Below, piece after piece: positions 1-8,129 of a DNA stretch of 31,750 bases (the first letter of the stretch is position 1; every line of letters starts with the position of its first letter). This stretch comes from Victivallales bacterium (GTDB lineage Bacteria > Verrucomicrobiota > Lentisphaeria > Oligosphaerales > Oligosphaeraceae). The notes under the pieces were generated by a model. That model was given only the letters and a program-made list of their open reading frames with translations, had not been told where the DNA came from and searched no databases. The DNA is taken from the NCBI GenBank assembly GCA_017964325.1, contig JAGCSE010000132.1, positions 1 to 31,750 of the forward strand. The letters run 5' to 3'. Position numbers and translations under genes: made by a program.

Positions 1-2
1 AA

Positions 3-1016
3 CTGAACAATGGCGTGCTGTTTCTCGTGAACAAGGAGACGACGCTGGCGGGAACGTCGGGCCGTGTGAGAATCGAAGTAGGCTATGGTCTGGAAGGTGC
101 GCTGCCTGACAGCGTGTGCGGACGTCTTCTCGACGAGAAGACGTTGCCTGCGTGGGACAAGAAGGAGTATGGCCGCGGGATTGTGGATGGCTACATGGAG
201 CTTGTGCGCAGGACGGCGATAGAGTATTCGCTGGATTTGCCGAGTGACTTGATGGAGGCAACTGGTATGGCACCAATTTGGTGCGATGTCGTCCAACGGC
301 CTGATGGAGCGGGATATGTGTTTGATATCGAACATGTAATGGATGATGAAAAACAGAAGGTTCTGAATGATATATGTGAAGAAATGCAGACGTTGGCGAA
401 CATGCAGCTCTATATTGTGACGGCGGATTGCCATGGTGAAAATCTGGATTTGTATGCGCGGTCGTTGATTCGCTCATGGGGGCTGCCGGCGGATGAGGAG
501 ACGCGCATGGTGGTACTGCTGTTCGACACGGGGCGGACAGGTGAGCCGAAGCCGGAAGATGCGATGATTTTGAAGGGAAGCCGGGCAATGCAACAACATG
601 GACTTATGATGGCCACGATGGTGACGGGTGCGTCTTCGTATGGCGAAAGTCAGTGGAAGAAAAAGGATTACGGATACAGTTTCTATCGCGTCGCACTCTG
701 TGTGGCCGAACGCCTTGTGAATAGTTTTGAACTGAAACTCAGTAAAGAGAACAAGAAAGCTTTTTCGGAGATCCATCCATGGTATGAAATGGTGTTGGGG
801 GTTATCATGGGTTTCTTTTGCTGTCTGGTGCTGCCTTGTTTGGCACTTTGGCAATTCATTGCGCCGTTGTTTGGTTGGGCTGGCGATTTTCTTGGCGGAG
901 GCGGTTTCAGTGGTGGTGGTTATGGTGGAGGTGGTTCAAGTGGTGGAGGCGGTTCAAGCGGTGGAGGAGGCGGCTTCGGCGGCGGCCGTTCGGGAGGCGG
1001 AGGAGCGTCGAGATAA
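3..1016 (+). CDS. TPM-domain membrane protein (YgcG-like), 5' end outside window
   Basis: The reading frame is open to the left edge, so the gene is truncated; a GTG at 15 lies inside the domain and is not a credible start. The first visible residues (NNGVLFLV, then RIEVGYGLEGALPD at about residues 15-35) are the C-terminal half of a TPM domain, a fold found in membrane-anchored proteins such as YgcG and in photosystem II repair factors. Around residues 95-175 a second, diverged TPM-like unit is visible (MDDEKQKVLNDICEEM, then QLYIVTAD, then ARSLIRSWGLPADEE and MVVLLFD), so the protein appears to carry two in tandem. One hydrophobic stretch (about 260-290) is followed by a Gly/Ser-rich tail of about 40 residues, typical of the family. 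It sits just upstream of batA, a common setting for TPM proteins. The precise role is not known from sequence. Confidence 0.8.
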   Translation: MNNGVLFLVNKETTLAGTSGRVRIEVGYGLEGALPDSVCGRLLDEKTLPAWDKKEYGRGIVDGYMELVRRTAIEYSLDLPSDLMEATGMAPIWCDVVQRPDGAGYVFDIEHVMDDEKQKVLNDICEEMQTLANMQLYIVTADCHGENLDLYARSLIRSWGLPADEETRMVVLLFDTGRTGEPKPEDAMILKGSRAMQQHGLMMATMVTGASSYGESQWKKKDYGYSFYRVALCVAERLVNSFELKLSKENKKAFSEIHPWYEMVLGVIMGFFCCLVLPCLALWQFIAPLFGWAGDFLGGGGFSGGGYGGGGSSGGGGSSGGGGGFGGGRSGGGGASR

Positions 1017-1091
1017 ATTCACAATTAATAATTCACAATTAATAATTCACAATTAATAATTCACAATTAATAATTCACAATTTACAATTAA
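1017..1091. repeat. 14-bp A/T-rich tandem repeat
   Basis: Four exact head-to-tail copies of the 14-mer attcacaattaata run from 1017 to 1072, followed by a degenerate fifth copy to about 1091. The array starts directly after the TAA stop of the TPM gene and fills most of the 122-nt gap before batA. No unique spacers are present, so it is not CRISPR. It may influence batA transcription or be a neutral satellite. Confidence 0.9.
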
Positions 1092-1138
1092 ACGATTTTG
1101 TGGAAAAAAGTAGTGCAAGAAGTTTTAGATAAAGGATT

Positions 1139-2200
1139 ATGCTTCGATTTGAATCTCCATGGTGTTTGCTGGCATTGATAGTGCCCGTCAGCTTGTGGGC
1201 GTGGCGGTGGTGGCGCCGTCGCCGCAAGGCAGGCGTGCGCTTTTCGTCGGTGTCGCATGCGAAGCTGGCGGGGAATTCGTGGCGTCAGCGCCTGCAATGG
1301 CTGCCGACGGCGTTGGGTGATGTTGCGTTGATACTTTTGGTCGTTTGCCTTGCGCGGCCGCAGTCAGGCAACGAACGCATCCACGACGTCAGCGAAGGCA
1401 TTGCAATCGAGATGGTTCTGGACCGTTCAGGCTCCATGGGGCAGGAGTTGAATTTCGAGGGGCGGGACAGGACACGGCTGGAGGTTGTGAAAGAAATCTT
1501 CCAGCGGTTTGTGTATGGTGATGGAAAGAGTTTGGAGGGCCGTCCGAACGATTTGATCGGCATCATTTCATTTGCGAGATATGCGGAGACGGCCTGTCCT
1601 TTGACGTTGAGCCAGAAGGTGTTGAAAGTGCTGGTCGAAAAAATAGATTTGGCGCGAGACCAGTCGGAGGACGGGACGGCGATTGGCGAGGCATTGGCTT
1701 TGGCGATCGCCCGGTTGCATACGGCGGACGAAACGCTGGCGAAGCAGTTGAAGAAGCAGAAAACGGACTACCATATCAAAAGCAAGGTCATTATTTTGCT
1801 GACGGATGGTGAAAATAATTATGGTCGCAAGGTTGAGTCAGTTATTGATTTGGCGGTCAAATGCGGCGTGCGCGTACATGTCATAGGCATCAGCGGCAAT
1901 GGGATGATGGTCGTGCAAACACCATTTGGGAAGAAGAAGTTGCCTGTCCGTCAGCCACCGCTGGATACACGTGAGCTGAAGGCGCTTGCGGAGAAGACAG
2001 GCGGTTCGTTCCAGATGGCCACGACGTCGGAACGCTTGCTTGAAATCTACGGCGACATCGACAAGATGGAGCGCACGAAGATTGAAACGATACGGTTTGT
2101 GGATTACAAGGAGTTGTTCCAGCCATTGGCGCTGACAGCGCTCGGGCTGGTTGTTCTAAAATTGCTGCTGGAGGCGAGCCTGCTCAGAAGGCTGCCGTGA
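1139..2200 (+). CDS. batA: BatA, VWA-domain membrane protein of the Bat operon
   Basis: This 353-residue protein has the standard BatA plan: an N-terminal membrane segment (about 8-25), a second (about 58-73) followed by the conserved LARPQ, a von Willebrand A domain, and a C-terminal membrane segment (about 325-348). The metal-ion-dependent adhesion site is intact: D95-x-S97-x-S99, and the second acidic element LTDGENN with D223. VWA proteins of this family assemble with TPR partners at the inner membrane; the bat genes were first linked to aerotolerance and are often next to MoxR AAA ATPases, which would lie upstream here. Start: ATG 1139 is preceded by AAAGGA with only two intervening bases, a short spacing, but the N-terminus aligns with the family as it stands. 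Confidence 0.93.
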   Translation: MLRFESPWCLLALIVPVSLWAWRWWRRRRKAGVRFSSVSHAKLAGNSWRQRLQWLPTALGDVALILLVVCLARPQSGNERIHDVSEGIAIEMVLDRSGSMGQELNFEGRDRTRLEVVKEIFQRFVYGDGKSLEGRPNDLIGIISFARYAETACPLTLSQKVLKVLVEKIDLARDQSEDGTAIGEALALAIARLHTADETLAKQLKKQKTDYHIKSKVIILLTDGENNYGRKVESVIDLAVKCGVRVHVIGISGNGMMVVQTPFGKKKLPVRQPPLDTRELKALAEKTGGSFQMATTSERLLEIYGDIDKMERTKIETIRFVDYKELFQPLALTALGLVVLKLLLEASLLRRLP

Positions 2201-2213
2201 TTTTTGCACAGGG

Positions 2214-2260
2214 CGGAGCCTGTGCATCATCATGCTGCGGAGCTTGCGCATCATCATGCT
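2214..2260. repeat. Near-identical 23-bp direct repeat between batA and batB
   Basis: Two copies (2214-2236 and 2238-2260) match at 21 of 23 bases and end in catcatcatgct. The first copy overlaps a 7-bp hairpin (2206-2212 pairing with 2219-2225, loop gcggag). The pair occupies most of the 74-nt gap. There is no T-run after the hairpin, so it does not look like a terminator. Confidence 0.75.
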
Positions 2261-2274
2261 AAAGAAGGTTTTAT

Positions 2275-3291
2275 ATGCACGGAATTTGGCAATCCATTGA
2301 TATGCTGCATTTGTTGTGGCTACTGCCGTTTCTGCTGATTGTGTTCATATTGGACGGGCAGCGGCGGAAGGCGTTGCTGGGCAAATTGGCGGTAGTTCCA
2401 GAACTGTTGTCGCGGATGACGGAAGGCGTGAACTGGACGGCGCGGCGTTGGAAGAAAGCGTTGGTGCTGTTGGGGTTGGCATTTCTGATTGTTGGTTTGG
2501 CGCGGCCGTCGTGGAATCCGACGCGGCGTGATTTGCGCCGTCGTGGCCGTGATGTGGTGTTCGTTTTGGACGTCTCAAAGAGCATGCTGGCGGACGATTT
2601 GAAGCCGAGCCGTCTCGAACGTGCGAAGCTTGCCATCAGCGATTGTCTGGATGTCATGGACGGTGACCGCGTAGGACTGGTCGTCTTCGCGGGAACGTCA
2701 ATTGTAAAGTGCCCGTTGACCATGGATTACGGCTTTTTCAAGATGATGTTGGACGATGTCGATGTGAACAGCGTGGCGCGCGGTGGCACGATGATCGGCG
2801 ATGCCCTGCGGAAGGTTATGGACGAGGCGTTCGACGATCAGGAGCGGCAGTTCAAGGATGTCGTCTTGATTACGGACGGCGAAGACCAGGGGAGCTTTCC
2901 TGTGGAGGCGGCGGAGAAATTGGCGGAACGCGGGATGCGGCTGATCGCGGTCGGTCTCGGCGACGAAACGGCCGGCACGAGCATCATGGCTCCCGACGAA
3001 GACGGTCGCAAGCATGTCGTGAAATACAAGGGAGAAGTCGTGCGCAGCAAGCTCGACGGCGAAACGCTGAGGAAAATGGTCGCCAAGACGCGTGACGGGC
3101 GATACTTGCCGGTTGCGACGAGCGATTTTGATTTGGGTGGCGTCTATATGTCGTTGATAGCGGGGGAGGAAAAGCGGGATTTGGAGGAAAAGTCGGTGGA
3201 GATTTATGAAGAAAAGTTCCAAATTTTTCTTGCGGCGGCATTTGTGCTGTTGGTCGGTGCGGAGCTTATAGTGGACAGGAGGCGGAAATGA
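2275..3291 (+). CDS. batB: BatB, VWA-domain membrane protein of the Bat operon
   Basis: This 338-residue paralogue of BatA has N-terminal membrane segments at about 11-27 and 60-76, then GLARPSW, a VWA domain with the MIDAS motif D99-V-S101-K-S103 and the second motif LITDGED (D201), and a C-terminal membrane segment (about 312-332). The DVSKSM form of the MIDAS is characteristic of BatB. BatA and BatB normally act together at the inner membrane with the TPR proteins that follow. ATG 2275 is preceded by AAGAAGG at good spacing. The stop overlaps the batC start by 4 nt (ATGA), indicating translational coupling. Confidence 0.93.
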   Translation: MHGIWQSIDMLHLLWLLPFLLIVFILDGQRRKALLGKLAVVPELLSRMTEGVNWTARRWKKALVLLGLAFLIVGLARPSWNPTRRDLRRRGRDVVFVLDVSKSMLADDLKPSRLERAKLAISDCLDVMDGDRVGLVVFAGTSIVKCPLTMDYGFFKMMLDDVDVNSVARGGTMIGDALRKVMDEAFDDQERQFKDVVLITDGEDQGSFPVEAAEKLAERGMRLIAVGLGDETAGTSIMAPDEDGRKHVVKYKGEVVRSKLDGETLRKMVAKTRDGRYLPVATSDFDLGGVYMSLIAGEEKRDLEEKSVEIYEEKFQIFLAAAFVLLVGAELIVDRRRK

Positions 3292-4538
3292 AGGCGCGTC
3301 ACTTGTCAATGAAATTGATGCTGATGCTGATGGCGACGACGATGATCGCTGTGGCGCAGGATATGTCATTTGATGGATTGTTGAAAGATGGTGTAACATC
3401 TTATAAGAAAGGCGACTACAAGGCAGCTTCGGAGAAATTCGAAGATGCTGGCAAACTGCGTCCTGACGATGCGCGGGTAAAATACAACGAGGCGTTGTCG
3501 CGCTACATGAACGCGGAGTACGACAAAGCGCGGGAAGGTTTCCAACGTGCGTTGGAGAAGGGATTTGCGGAAGACGATGCGTTCAAGGCGAGATGCGAAC
3601 TGGGCATCGGCAACTGCCATTATCGCGAAAGCGTACAAAAAAAGGATGAGGCGAAGGACAAGCCGTTGCAGGAGCAGCTTGAGGCGGTGAAAGAAGCCAA
3701 GGCGTCATGTGACCAAGGCATTGAATCATACAGGGATGCCATTCGTCATTCACAGAAGCTGAAGAATGCGAAGGATAATTTGAAAACCGCAAGGCAGCAC
3801 AGGAAGGAGCTTGTGAAGAATTTGCGGCTCTTGGAGGAAGAGCTGAAAAAACAACCACAGCAACAACAGCAGCAAAACGATCAGAAACAGGATGGCGAAA
3901 AACAAGACGGCCAGCAGCAACAGCAAGGCGACCAGAAGCAGGAAGGCCAGCAGCAAGAAGGTGAACAAAAGGAAGGCGAGCAGCAACAAGGCGAGCAACA
4001 GCAGGAAAGTGCTGAACAGCAATTGGATGAGTTGGCGAAGCAGCAGGCGCAGGCCGCCGAGAAGAACGAACAGGGCCAGCAAAGCCAGCAGCAGGCCGCC
4101 GACGAGCAAAAGGATATCAGCGACAAGACGGAACAAATGCGCAAGGCGATGGAGCAACAGCGCGAGGAGGCCGAAAAGCAGAACGGCCAGTCATCTGAAA
4201 AATCAGAGGCGGAAAAGAAGCTGGAGAAAGCACAAGAAGCCCAGAAGAAGGCGGAAGATGCGTTGGAAAAGGGAGATATGAAATCTGCCTCGGAGGCGCA
4301 GAAGGAAGCCGCAGAAAAGCTGGACGAGGCGAAGAAGGCCATGTCCGAAGGCGAAAAAAAGGATCAGGAGGAACAGCAACAGCCGCAACAGCAACCGCAG
4401 GAGGATCAGCAGGACGGCAGTGAAGAACAGATGTCCGAAATGGAGAACGATATCCAGAATATTTTGGACCAGGAGCGCAACAATCAGCGGCGGAAGCTGA
4501 AACTCTTGCGCATAAAGCCTGTCGAAAAAGACTGGTAG
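3288..4538 (+). CDS. batC: BatC, exported TPR protein with long Gln/Glu/Lys-rich tail
   Basis: The 416-residue protein begins with a signal peptide (about 1-23, ending AVA before QDMSF), followed by TPR-type helical repeats at about 30-115. The C-terminal half (about 185-400) is extremely rich in Q, E, K and A with runs of Q, likely extended or coiled-coil. The last residues, PVEKDW, resemble the conserved end of BatC proteins. The start is a GGAGG-preceded ATG overlapping the batB stop. BatC is thought to be a periplasmic partner of BatA/BatB. The low-complexity tail is longer than the TPR core. The stop codon is followed eight bases later by a 9-bp repeat array that separates it from batD. 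Confidence 0.87.
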   Translation: MKARHLSMKLMLMLMATTMIAVAQDMSFDGLLKDGVTSYKKGDYKAASEKFEDAGKLRPDDARVKYNEALSRYMNAEYDKAREGFQRALEKGFAEDDAFKARCELGIGNCHYRESVQKKDEAKDKPLQEQLEAVKEAKASCDQGIESYRDAIRHSQKLKNAKDNLKTARQHRKELVKNLRLLEEELKKQPQQQQQQNDQKQDGEKQDGQQQQQGDQKQEGQQQEGEQKEGEQQQGEQQQESAEQQLDELAKQQAQAAEKNEQGQQSQQQAADEQKDISDKTEQMRKAMEQQREEAEKQNGQSSEKSEAEKKLEKAQEAQKKAEDALEKGDMKSASEAQKEAAEKLDEAKKAMSEGEKKDQEEQQQPQQQPQEDQQDGSEEQMSEMENDIQNILDQERNNQRRKLKLLRIKPVEKDW

Positions 4539-4545
4539 TTTTGAG

Positions 4546-4671
4546 CTAGAAGTTCTAGAAACTCTAGAAGGTCTAGAGGCGCTAGAGGCGCTAGAAGGTC
4601 TAGAGGCGCTAGAAACTCTAGAGGCGCTAGAAACTCTAGAGGCGCTAGAAATGCTAGAAATGCTGGAAAAA
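4546..4671 (+). repeat. 9-bp tandem repeat array 1 (14 units, CTAGAR-NNN)
   Basis: Fourteen contiguous 9-mers fill the gap between batC and batD. The first six bases are CTAGAA or CTAGAG in units 1-13, and the last unit is ctggaaaaa. CTAGAG is always followed by GCG (5 units); CTAGAA is followed by GTT, ACT, GGT or ATG. One frame is fully open and reads Leu-Glu-X repeatedly, and it is the batD frame, so the array merges directly into the batD N-terminus. The same repeat recurs at 16015 and 31165. Confidence 0.95.
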
Positions 4672-4674
4672 ATG

Positions 4675-6573
4675 ATGAAAAAGGTATTATTACTAATTTG
4701 TATTTGTTTGAGTTTTGCCTGTATAGCGCAGTTCAGTTTTCAGTTCGGCGGCGGTGCGCCACAGCGGCAGGCTCCTGTGCGGCTGGGCATCAGCTCACAG
4801 GACATATTTCTCGGCGAGACGGTGATGTTCCAGATACAAGTCTCAGTTGAGGATGGTTCAGGCGACAAGGTGGAAATGCCAGAACTCCTTGCGACAGAGG
4901 ATTATACCGTTGTCCCACAACCGCCTTCAACAGGAACGAATTCGTTTACGTCCATCGTCAACGGCAAAAAGACGGAAAGCCATACGACGACCACGACCTA
5001 CCAATACCAAATAACGCCAAAACATGTCGGGCAGGTGAAGCTGCCATCGCTGCCCGTGAAAGTCGGCGGAAAGACGTATCATACGCAGGAAGTGGCGATT
5101 ACAGTTCGCAAAGCGGAGAAGCTTGATGATTTGAAAGTGACGATGACCGTCTCGAATCCGTCGTGCTACGTGGGCGAATCCGTCATGCTGACATGGCGGT
5201 GGGAAGTCGCCCGCGATGTAAAGGATTTCCAGTTTTCGCTGCCAGTGCTGGAGATGGATGCGTTTACGTATCCGACAGTTGAACCGCAAATCGATCAGTC
5301 GCGACTCAAGGAATATCTGTGGATTCCGCTGATGTCTGGCGAAAAACTGTTGGCCCGCCGCCGTTCGGGGCCTGGCGGGAGCACGGTGATTGAATTTTCG
5401 CAGCCGATCATCACGAAAAAAGCTGGTGAGTTTGAATTACCTGCAACCACTGTCATCTGTGCGGTTTATGACGAACGCTCTGGCCAGACGCAGCGCCGTC
5501 GCGGCGGTTGGCCGTTTGACGATGATGACGATTTCCCGTTTTTCGGGAGAGCGCGGCCTACACGCCGTGTCAGCGTGCAGTCTGACTCCGTGAAAATCAC
5601 GGTGAAAGAGCTGCCGACAGCTGGGCGACCGAAGAGCTTCAGCGGAATCGTGGGGAAGTGTTCGCTGATGACGATGGCGGATCCGTTGGAGGTCAGTGTC
5701 GGCGATCCGATTCAGTTGACGTTGATTGTGAGTGGGCCTGCGTATTTGGAGACGCTTCGGCTGCCGTCGCTTGCGGAACAAGAGTCGGTGGCGTCTCATT
5801 TCAAGGTGTCGGGGGAGGATGAGCCTGGAGTCGTGGAAGGTGATGTGAAGAAATTCACGCGGGTGTTGCGTGCGAACGACACGAATGTCAAGGAGATTCC
5901 TGCGATTGAAATTAGTTATTTCGATTCGCAGACGGGGCGGTATGAAATTGCGCAAAGTCCGGCGATTCCGATGGAAGTTCATGCGGCGAAACAGATTACA
6001 GCGCAGGATGCTGAGGGGACAGGTGGTTTGGCGGCGGTTCCGAAATTTGAATCGGAAGTAAAAGTCCGCGAAGGGGGGCTTGTCAATAATTATGGCGTTC
6101 GCGAGCTGTTGGCCAACGAACGGTTGAAGACGAAAAGCCTTTTGAAAACGCCTGTTGGAATTGCCGTATTGGCTGGAATGCCAGTGCTTTATGTATTGGT
6201 TCTTGGCATTGGGCTGATTGGATTGCGGGCGAGTGACCCGTTAGCTGTGGCAAGCCGCAAAGCCTGCGGTTGCTGTCTGAACATGATTGACAAGGCGGAG
6301 AAATCTTCCGATGTGCTGTCAGGCGTGCTAGATGCGCTGCGGCAGTATCTTGGAGCGAAATTACGCATGACGGGCGATGCGTTGACGTTTGGCGATGTGA
6401 ATGGTCCGCTTTGTGAACACGGAGTTGATGAATCTCTTTTGAAAGAACTAAAAGAGTTGTTCACACGTTGCGAAGAGAGTCGATATGCTGGCGGTGGCAG
6501 TCTAGACGGCATGACAGCGTGCCGTCAGGCCCGCGAACTTGTCAAGCGGCTGGAAGGCGTTATTCGCAAATGA
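4675..6573 (+). CDS. batD: BatD, large exported membrane protein of the Bat operon
   Basis: About 632 residues. A signal peptide (MKKVLLLICICLSFACIA) is followed by a long beta-rich periplasmic region. This begins with a stretch typical of BatD (ISSQDIFLGETVMFQIQV) and repeats similar Ig-like modules at about residues 155-300 and 325-440. A transmembrane segment lies at about 500-525 and a cytoplasmic helical tail follows. BatD is the scaffold-like member of the Bat membrane complex. Start choice: the frame is open back through the 9-bp repeat array with ATGs at 4651, 4660, 4672 and 4675. The last two give a normal signal peptide, so 4672/4675 is preferred. No good Shine-Dalgarno is visible because the repeat occupies that position, so expression may depend on readthrough or coupling from batC. 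Confidence 0.88.
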   Translation: MKKVLLLICICLSFACIAQFSFQFGGGAPQRQAPVRLGISSQDIFLGETVMFQIQVSVEDGSGDKVEMPELLATEDYTVVPQPPSTGTNSFTSIVNGKKTESHTTTTTYQYQITPKHVGQVKLPSLPVKVGGKTYHTQEVAITVRKAEKLDDLKVTMTVSNPSCYVGESVMLTWRWEVARDVKDFQFSLPVLEMDAFTYPTVEPQIDQSRLKEYLWIPLMSGEKLLARRRSGPGGSTVIEFSQPIITKKAGEFELPATTVICAVYDERSGQTQRRRGGWPFDDDDDFPFFGRARPTRRVSVQSDSVKITVKELPTAGRPKSFSGIVGKCSLMTMADPLEVSVGDPIQLTLIVSGPAYLETLRLPSLAEQESVASHFKVSGEDEPGVVEGDVKKFTRVLRANDTNVKEIPAIEISYFDSQTGRYEIAQSPAIPMEVHAAKQITAQDAEGTGGLAAVPKFESEVKVREGGLVNNYGVRELLANERLKTKSLLKTPVGIAVLAGMPVLYVLVLGIGLIGLRASDPLAVASRKACGCCLNMIDKAEKSSDVLSGVLDALRQYLGAKLRMTGDALTFGDVNGPLCEHGVDESLLKELKELFTRCEESRYAGGGSLDGMTACRQARELVKRLEGVIRK

Positions 6574-6583
6574 GAGGTCAATC

Positions 6584-7405
6584 ATGAAAAAAATCTACAG
6601 ATTTTTTATAATTTTCTGTTTTTCGTCACTATTGGTTTATGGGCAGGGCGAAACATTGGCGGAGAACGAGAGGAGCCGTCTCTGCCAGGAGGCGGAGCAG
6701 TTCTTCACGGAAGGACTGGAACTGTCACGTACGGGGAAGAAAAGCGAGGCTGAAGAGGCGTTGGACAAAGCGATTGCACGTTACGAACGCGTGGCGGGAG
6801 ATGAGTCGTTTGCTAACGGCAAGTTGTTCTATAATCTTGGAAATGTGTATTTTCTGAAAAATGATTTGGGGCGTGCGATTCTTAACTACCGCCGTGCCGA
6901 GCAGTATCTGCCGTTTGACAAGAAATTGCAGGACAACATGGCGTTTGCACGTTCGCGCCGAGTCGATGTGATTGAGGAACATGAGCAGAAGCGCATGCTG
7001 AAAACGTTGTTTTTCCTGCATTACGACTTGCCGTTGGTTTGGCGTGAGGGGATATTATTAGGTTGTGTGTTTCTTTTTTGGGCGGGGCTGATTGCCTTGC
7101 GATGGTGGAAAAACGGCTGGCTGAAATGGCTGACGGGACTGTCATTTGTGTTGGCTGTGGCGTTGGGCATATCGGTCTGGGCATCGTATCGTGCGATGCA
7201 GCAACAACCTGCGGTGATTGTTGCAAAAGAGGTGGATGCGCGGAAAGGTGGCAGTACGGTTTATGAAAAGAGCTTTGAAAAGCCGCTCCATGCAGGGACG
7301 GAAGTGACGCTGACGGACGACAATGGCTCTTGGGTGGAAATTCGCCTCGGCAACGGCAAGACGGGTTGGTTGCCGAAGGATGCCGTGGAAACCGTAAAGC
7401 GGTAA
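6584..7405 (+). CDS. batE: BatE, TPR and SH3-domain membrane protein
   Basis: This 273-residue protein closes the Bat operon. It has a signal sequence (about 1-20), TPR repeats at about 28-125 (FYNLGNVYFLKNDLGRAILN is a clear TPR), two membrane segments (about 156-173 and 184-203) and a C-terminal bacterial SH3 domain (about 212-268, ending GSWVEIRLGNGKTGWLPKDA). This TPR-TM-SH3 order is the usual BatE plan. The start at 6584 is chosen because GAGG at 6574-6577 is well placed and a signal peptide follows; an in-frame TTG at 6539 would overlap batD and lacks both. It lies 10 nt after the batD stop. Confidence 0.9.
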   Translation: MKKIYRFFIIFCFSSLLVYGQGETLAENERSRLCQEAEQFFTEGLELSRTGKKSEAEEALDKAIARYERVAGDESFANGKLFYNLGNVYFLKNDLGRAILNYRRAEQYLPFDKKLQDNMAFARSRRVDVIEEHEQKRMLKTLFFLHYDLPLVWREGILLGCVFLFWAGLIALRWWKNGWLKWLTGLSFVLAVALGISVWASYRAMQQQPAVIVAKEVDARKGGSTVYEKSFEKPLHAGTEVTLTDDNGSWVEIRLGNGKTGWLPKDAVETVKR

Positions 7406-7432
7406 AGGAAGAGTTTTTTCTTTCTTTTTTTG

Positions 7433-7461
7433 TTGGAAAATACGAAAAAAGCCATTATTGT
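7433..7461 (+). promoter_or_regulatory. Candidate sigma-70-type promoter for the surface-repeat protein gene
   Basis: TTGGAA (7433-7438) and TATTGT (7456-7461) are separated by 17 bp, about 65 bp upstream of the ATG at 7528, within A/T-rich DNA. A T-rich tract (7414-7431) just upstream follows the batE stop, without a clear stem. Each hexamer matches the consensus at 4 of 6 positions. Confidence 0.45.
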
Positions 7462-7527
7462 TAATACAATGACGTAAACCAAAAACAAAACACTGAAAAC
7501 ACATTAAAAAAACAAGGAGTTAAAGAG

Positions 7528-8043
7528 ATGAGAAAAGCATTGATGTTGGCGTTGTTACTAGTGTCGTTCGGCGTGGCGAGTCATGGTTATGACACGACTC
7601 CGCTGCAGATTTCCATTTGGCCGCCAAATCTGCAGGTCGTGACATCGGACATTGATGTGTCCGGTCTGAAATTGAACCTCCCGTATGGTGGGAATGGCAG
7701 AATCGTGGGTGTCGATTTGGGTATCGCCTCCACGAGCGATAACTGCTCTGCGTTGCAAATCAACCTGTTGAACATGAGCACCGAACGCTACAGCGGCTTC
7801 CAGGTCGGTTTGTTCAACCTTTCCGGCGAGAGCGCGGGCATGCAGATTGGTCTTCTGAACTCGACGGATTCAATCGCCCCTGGGCTTCAGATTGGTTTGA
7901 TCAATTCGACGGATGAAATGACGGGCGTGCAGATCGGGCTCATCAACTACACGGATTTCATGATCGGCTTCCAGATTGGTGTTGTCAACATCATCAAGGA
8001 ATCCATCGTCCCGTTCTTCCCGATCATCAATTTCTGCTTCTAA
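7528..8043 (+). CDS. Secreted repeat protein, LA_2272 surface-repeat type
   Basis: A 171-residue protein with a signal peptide (about 1-20; no lipobox Cys). From about residue 75 it contains about six repeats of 14-15 residues with the core (L/F/M/V)Q(I/V)GL(I/L/F)N, for example MQIGLLNST, LQIGLINST and VQIGLINYT. Such repeats characterise proteins annotated as LA_2272 family surface repeat-containing proteins, which are predicted to form a regular beta structure at the cell surface. AAGGAG at 7514-7519 lies 8 nt before the ATG. The gene stands alone, with its own promoter candidate and a strong terminator. Its molecular function is unknown. Confidence 0.8.
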   Translation: MRKALMLALLLVSFGVASHGYDTTPLQISIWPPNLQVVTSDIDVSGLKLNLPYGGNGRIVGVDLGIASTSDNCSALQINLLNMSTERYSGFQVGLFNLSGESAGMQIGLLNSTDSIAPGLQIGLINSTDEMTGVQIGLINYTDFMIGFQIGVVNIIKESIVPFFPIINFCF

Positions 8044-8071
8044 TCAAGCAGTCGCTTTGCTTTTGACATGG

Positions 8072-8107
8072 ACGCCTGCAGAACCATTTTCTGCAGGCGT
8101 TTTTTTT
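8072..8107 (+). terminator. Strong Rho-independent terminator
   Basis: A perfect 12-bp stem (8072-8083 pairing with 8089-8100) with a 5-nt loop ccatt is followed by eight T residues. It lies about 30 nt after the stop of the surface-repeat gene and isolates it from the kinase gene. Confidence 0.95.
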
Positions 8108-8129
8108 CAGAAACTTAAGGAGACGCGTG

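Noticed and set aside
2206..2225. Terminator between batA and batB
   Set aside because: The 7-bp hairpin has no T-run on either side in the right orientation, and batB continues the operon.
3750..4342. Antisense Leu-rich and Cys/Ser-rich open frames opposite batC
   Set aside because: They are the complement of the CAG/GAA-rich coding sequence of batC; no start context or independent signal.
4546..4671. CRISPR-like array
   Set aside because: The unit is 9 bp with no unique spacers and no cas genes nearby; it is a minisatellite.
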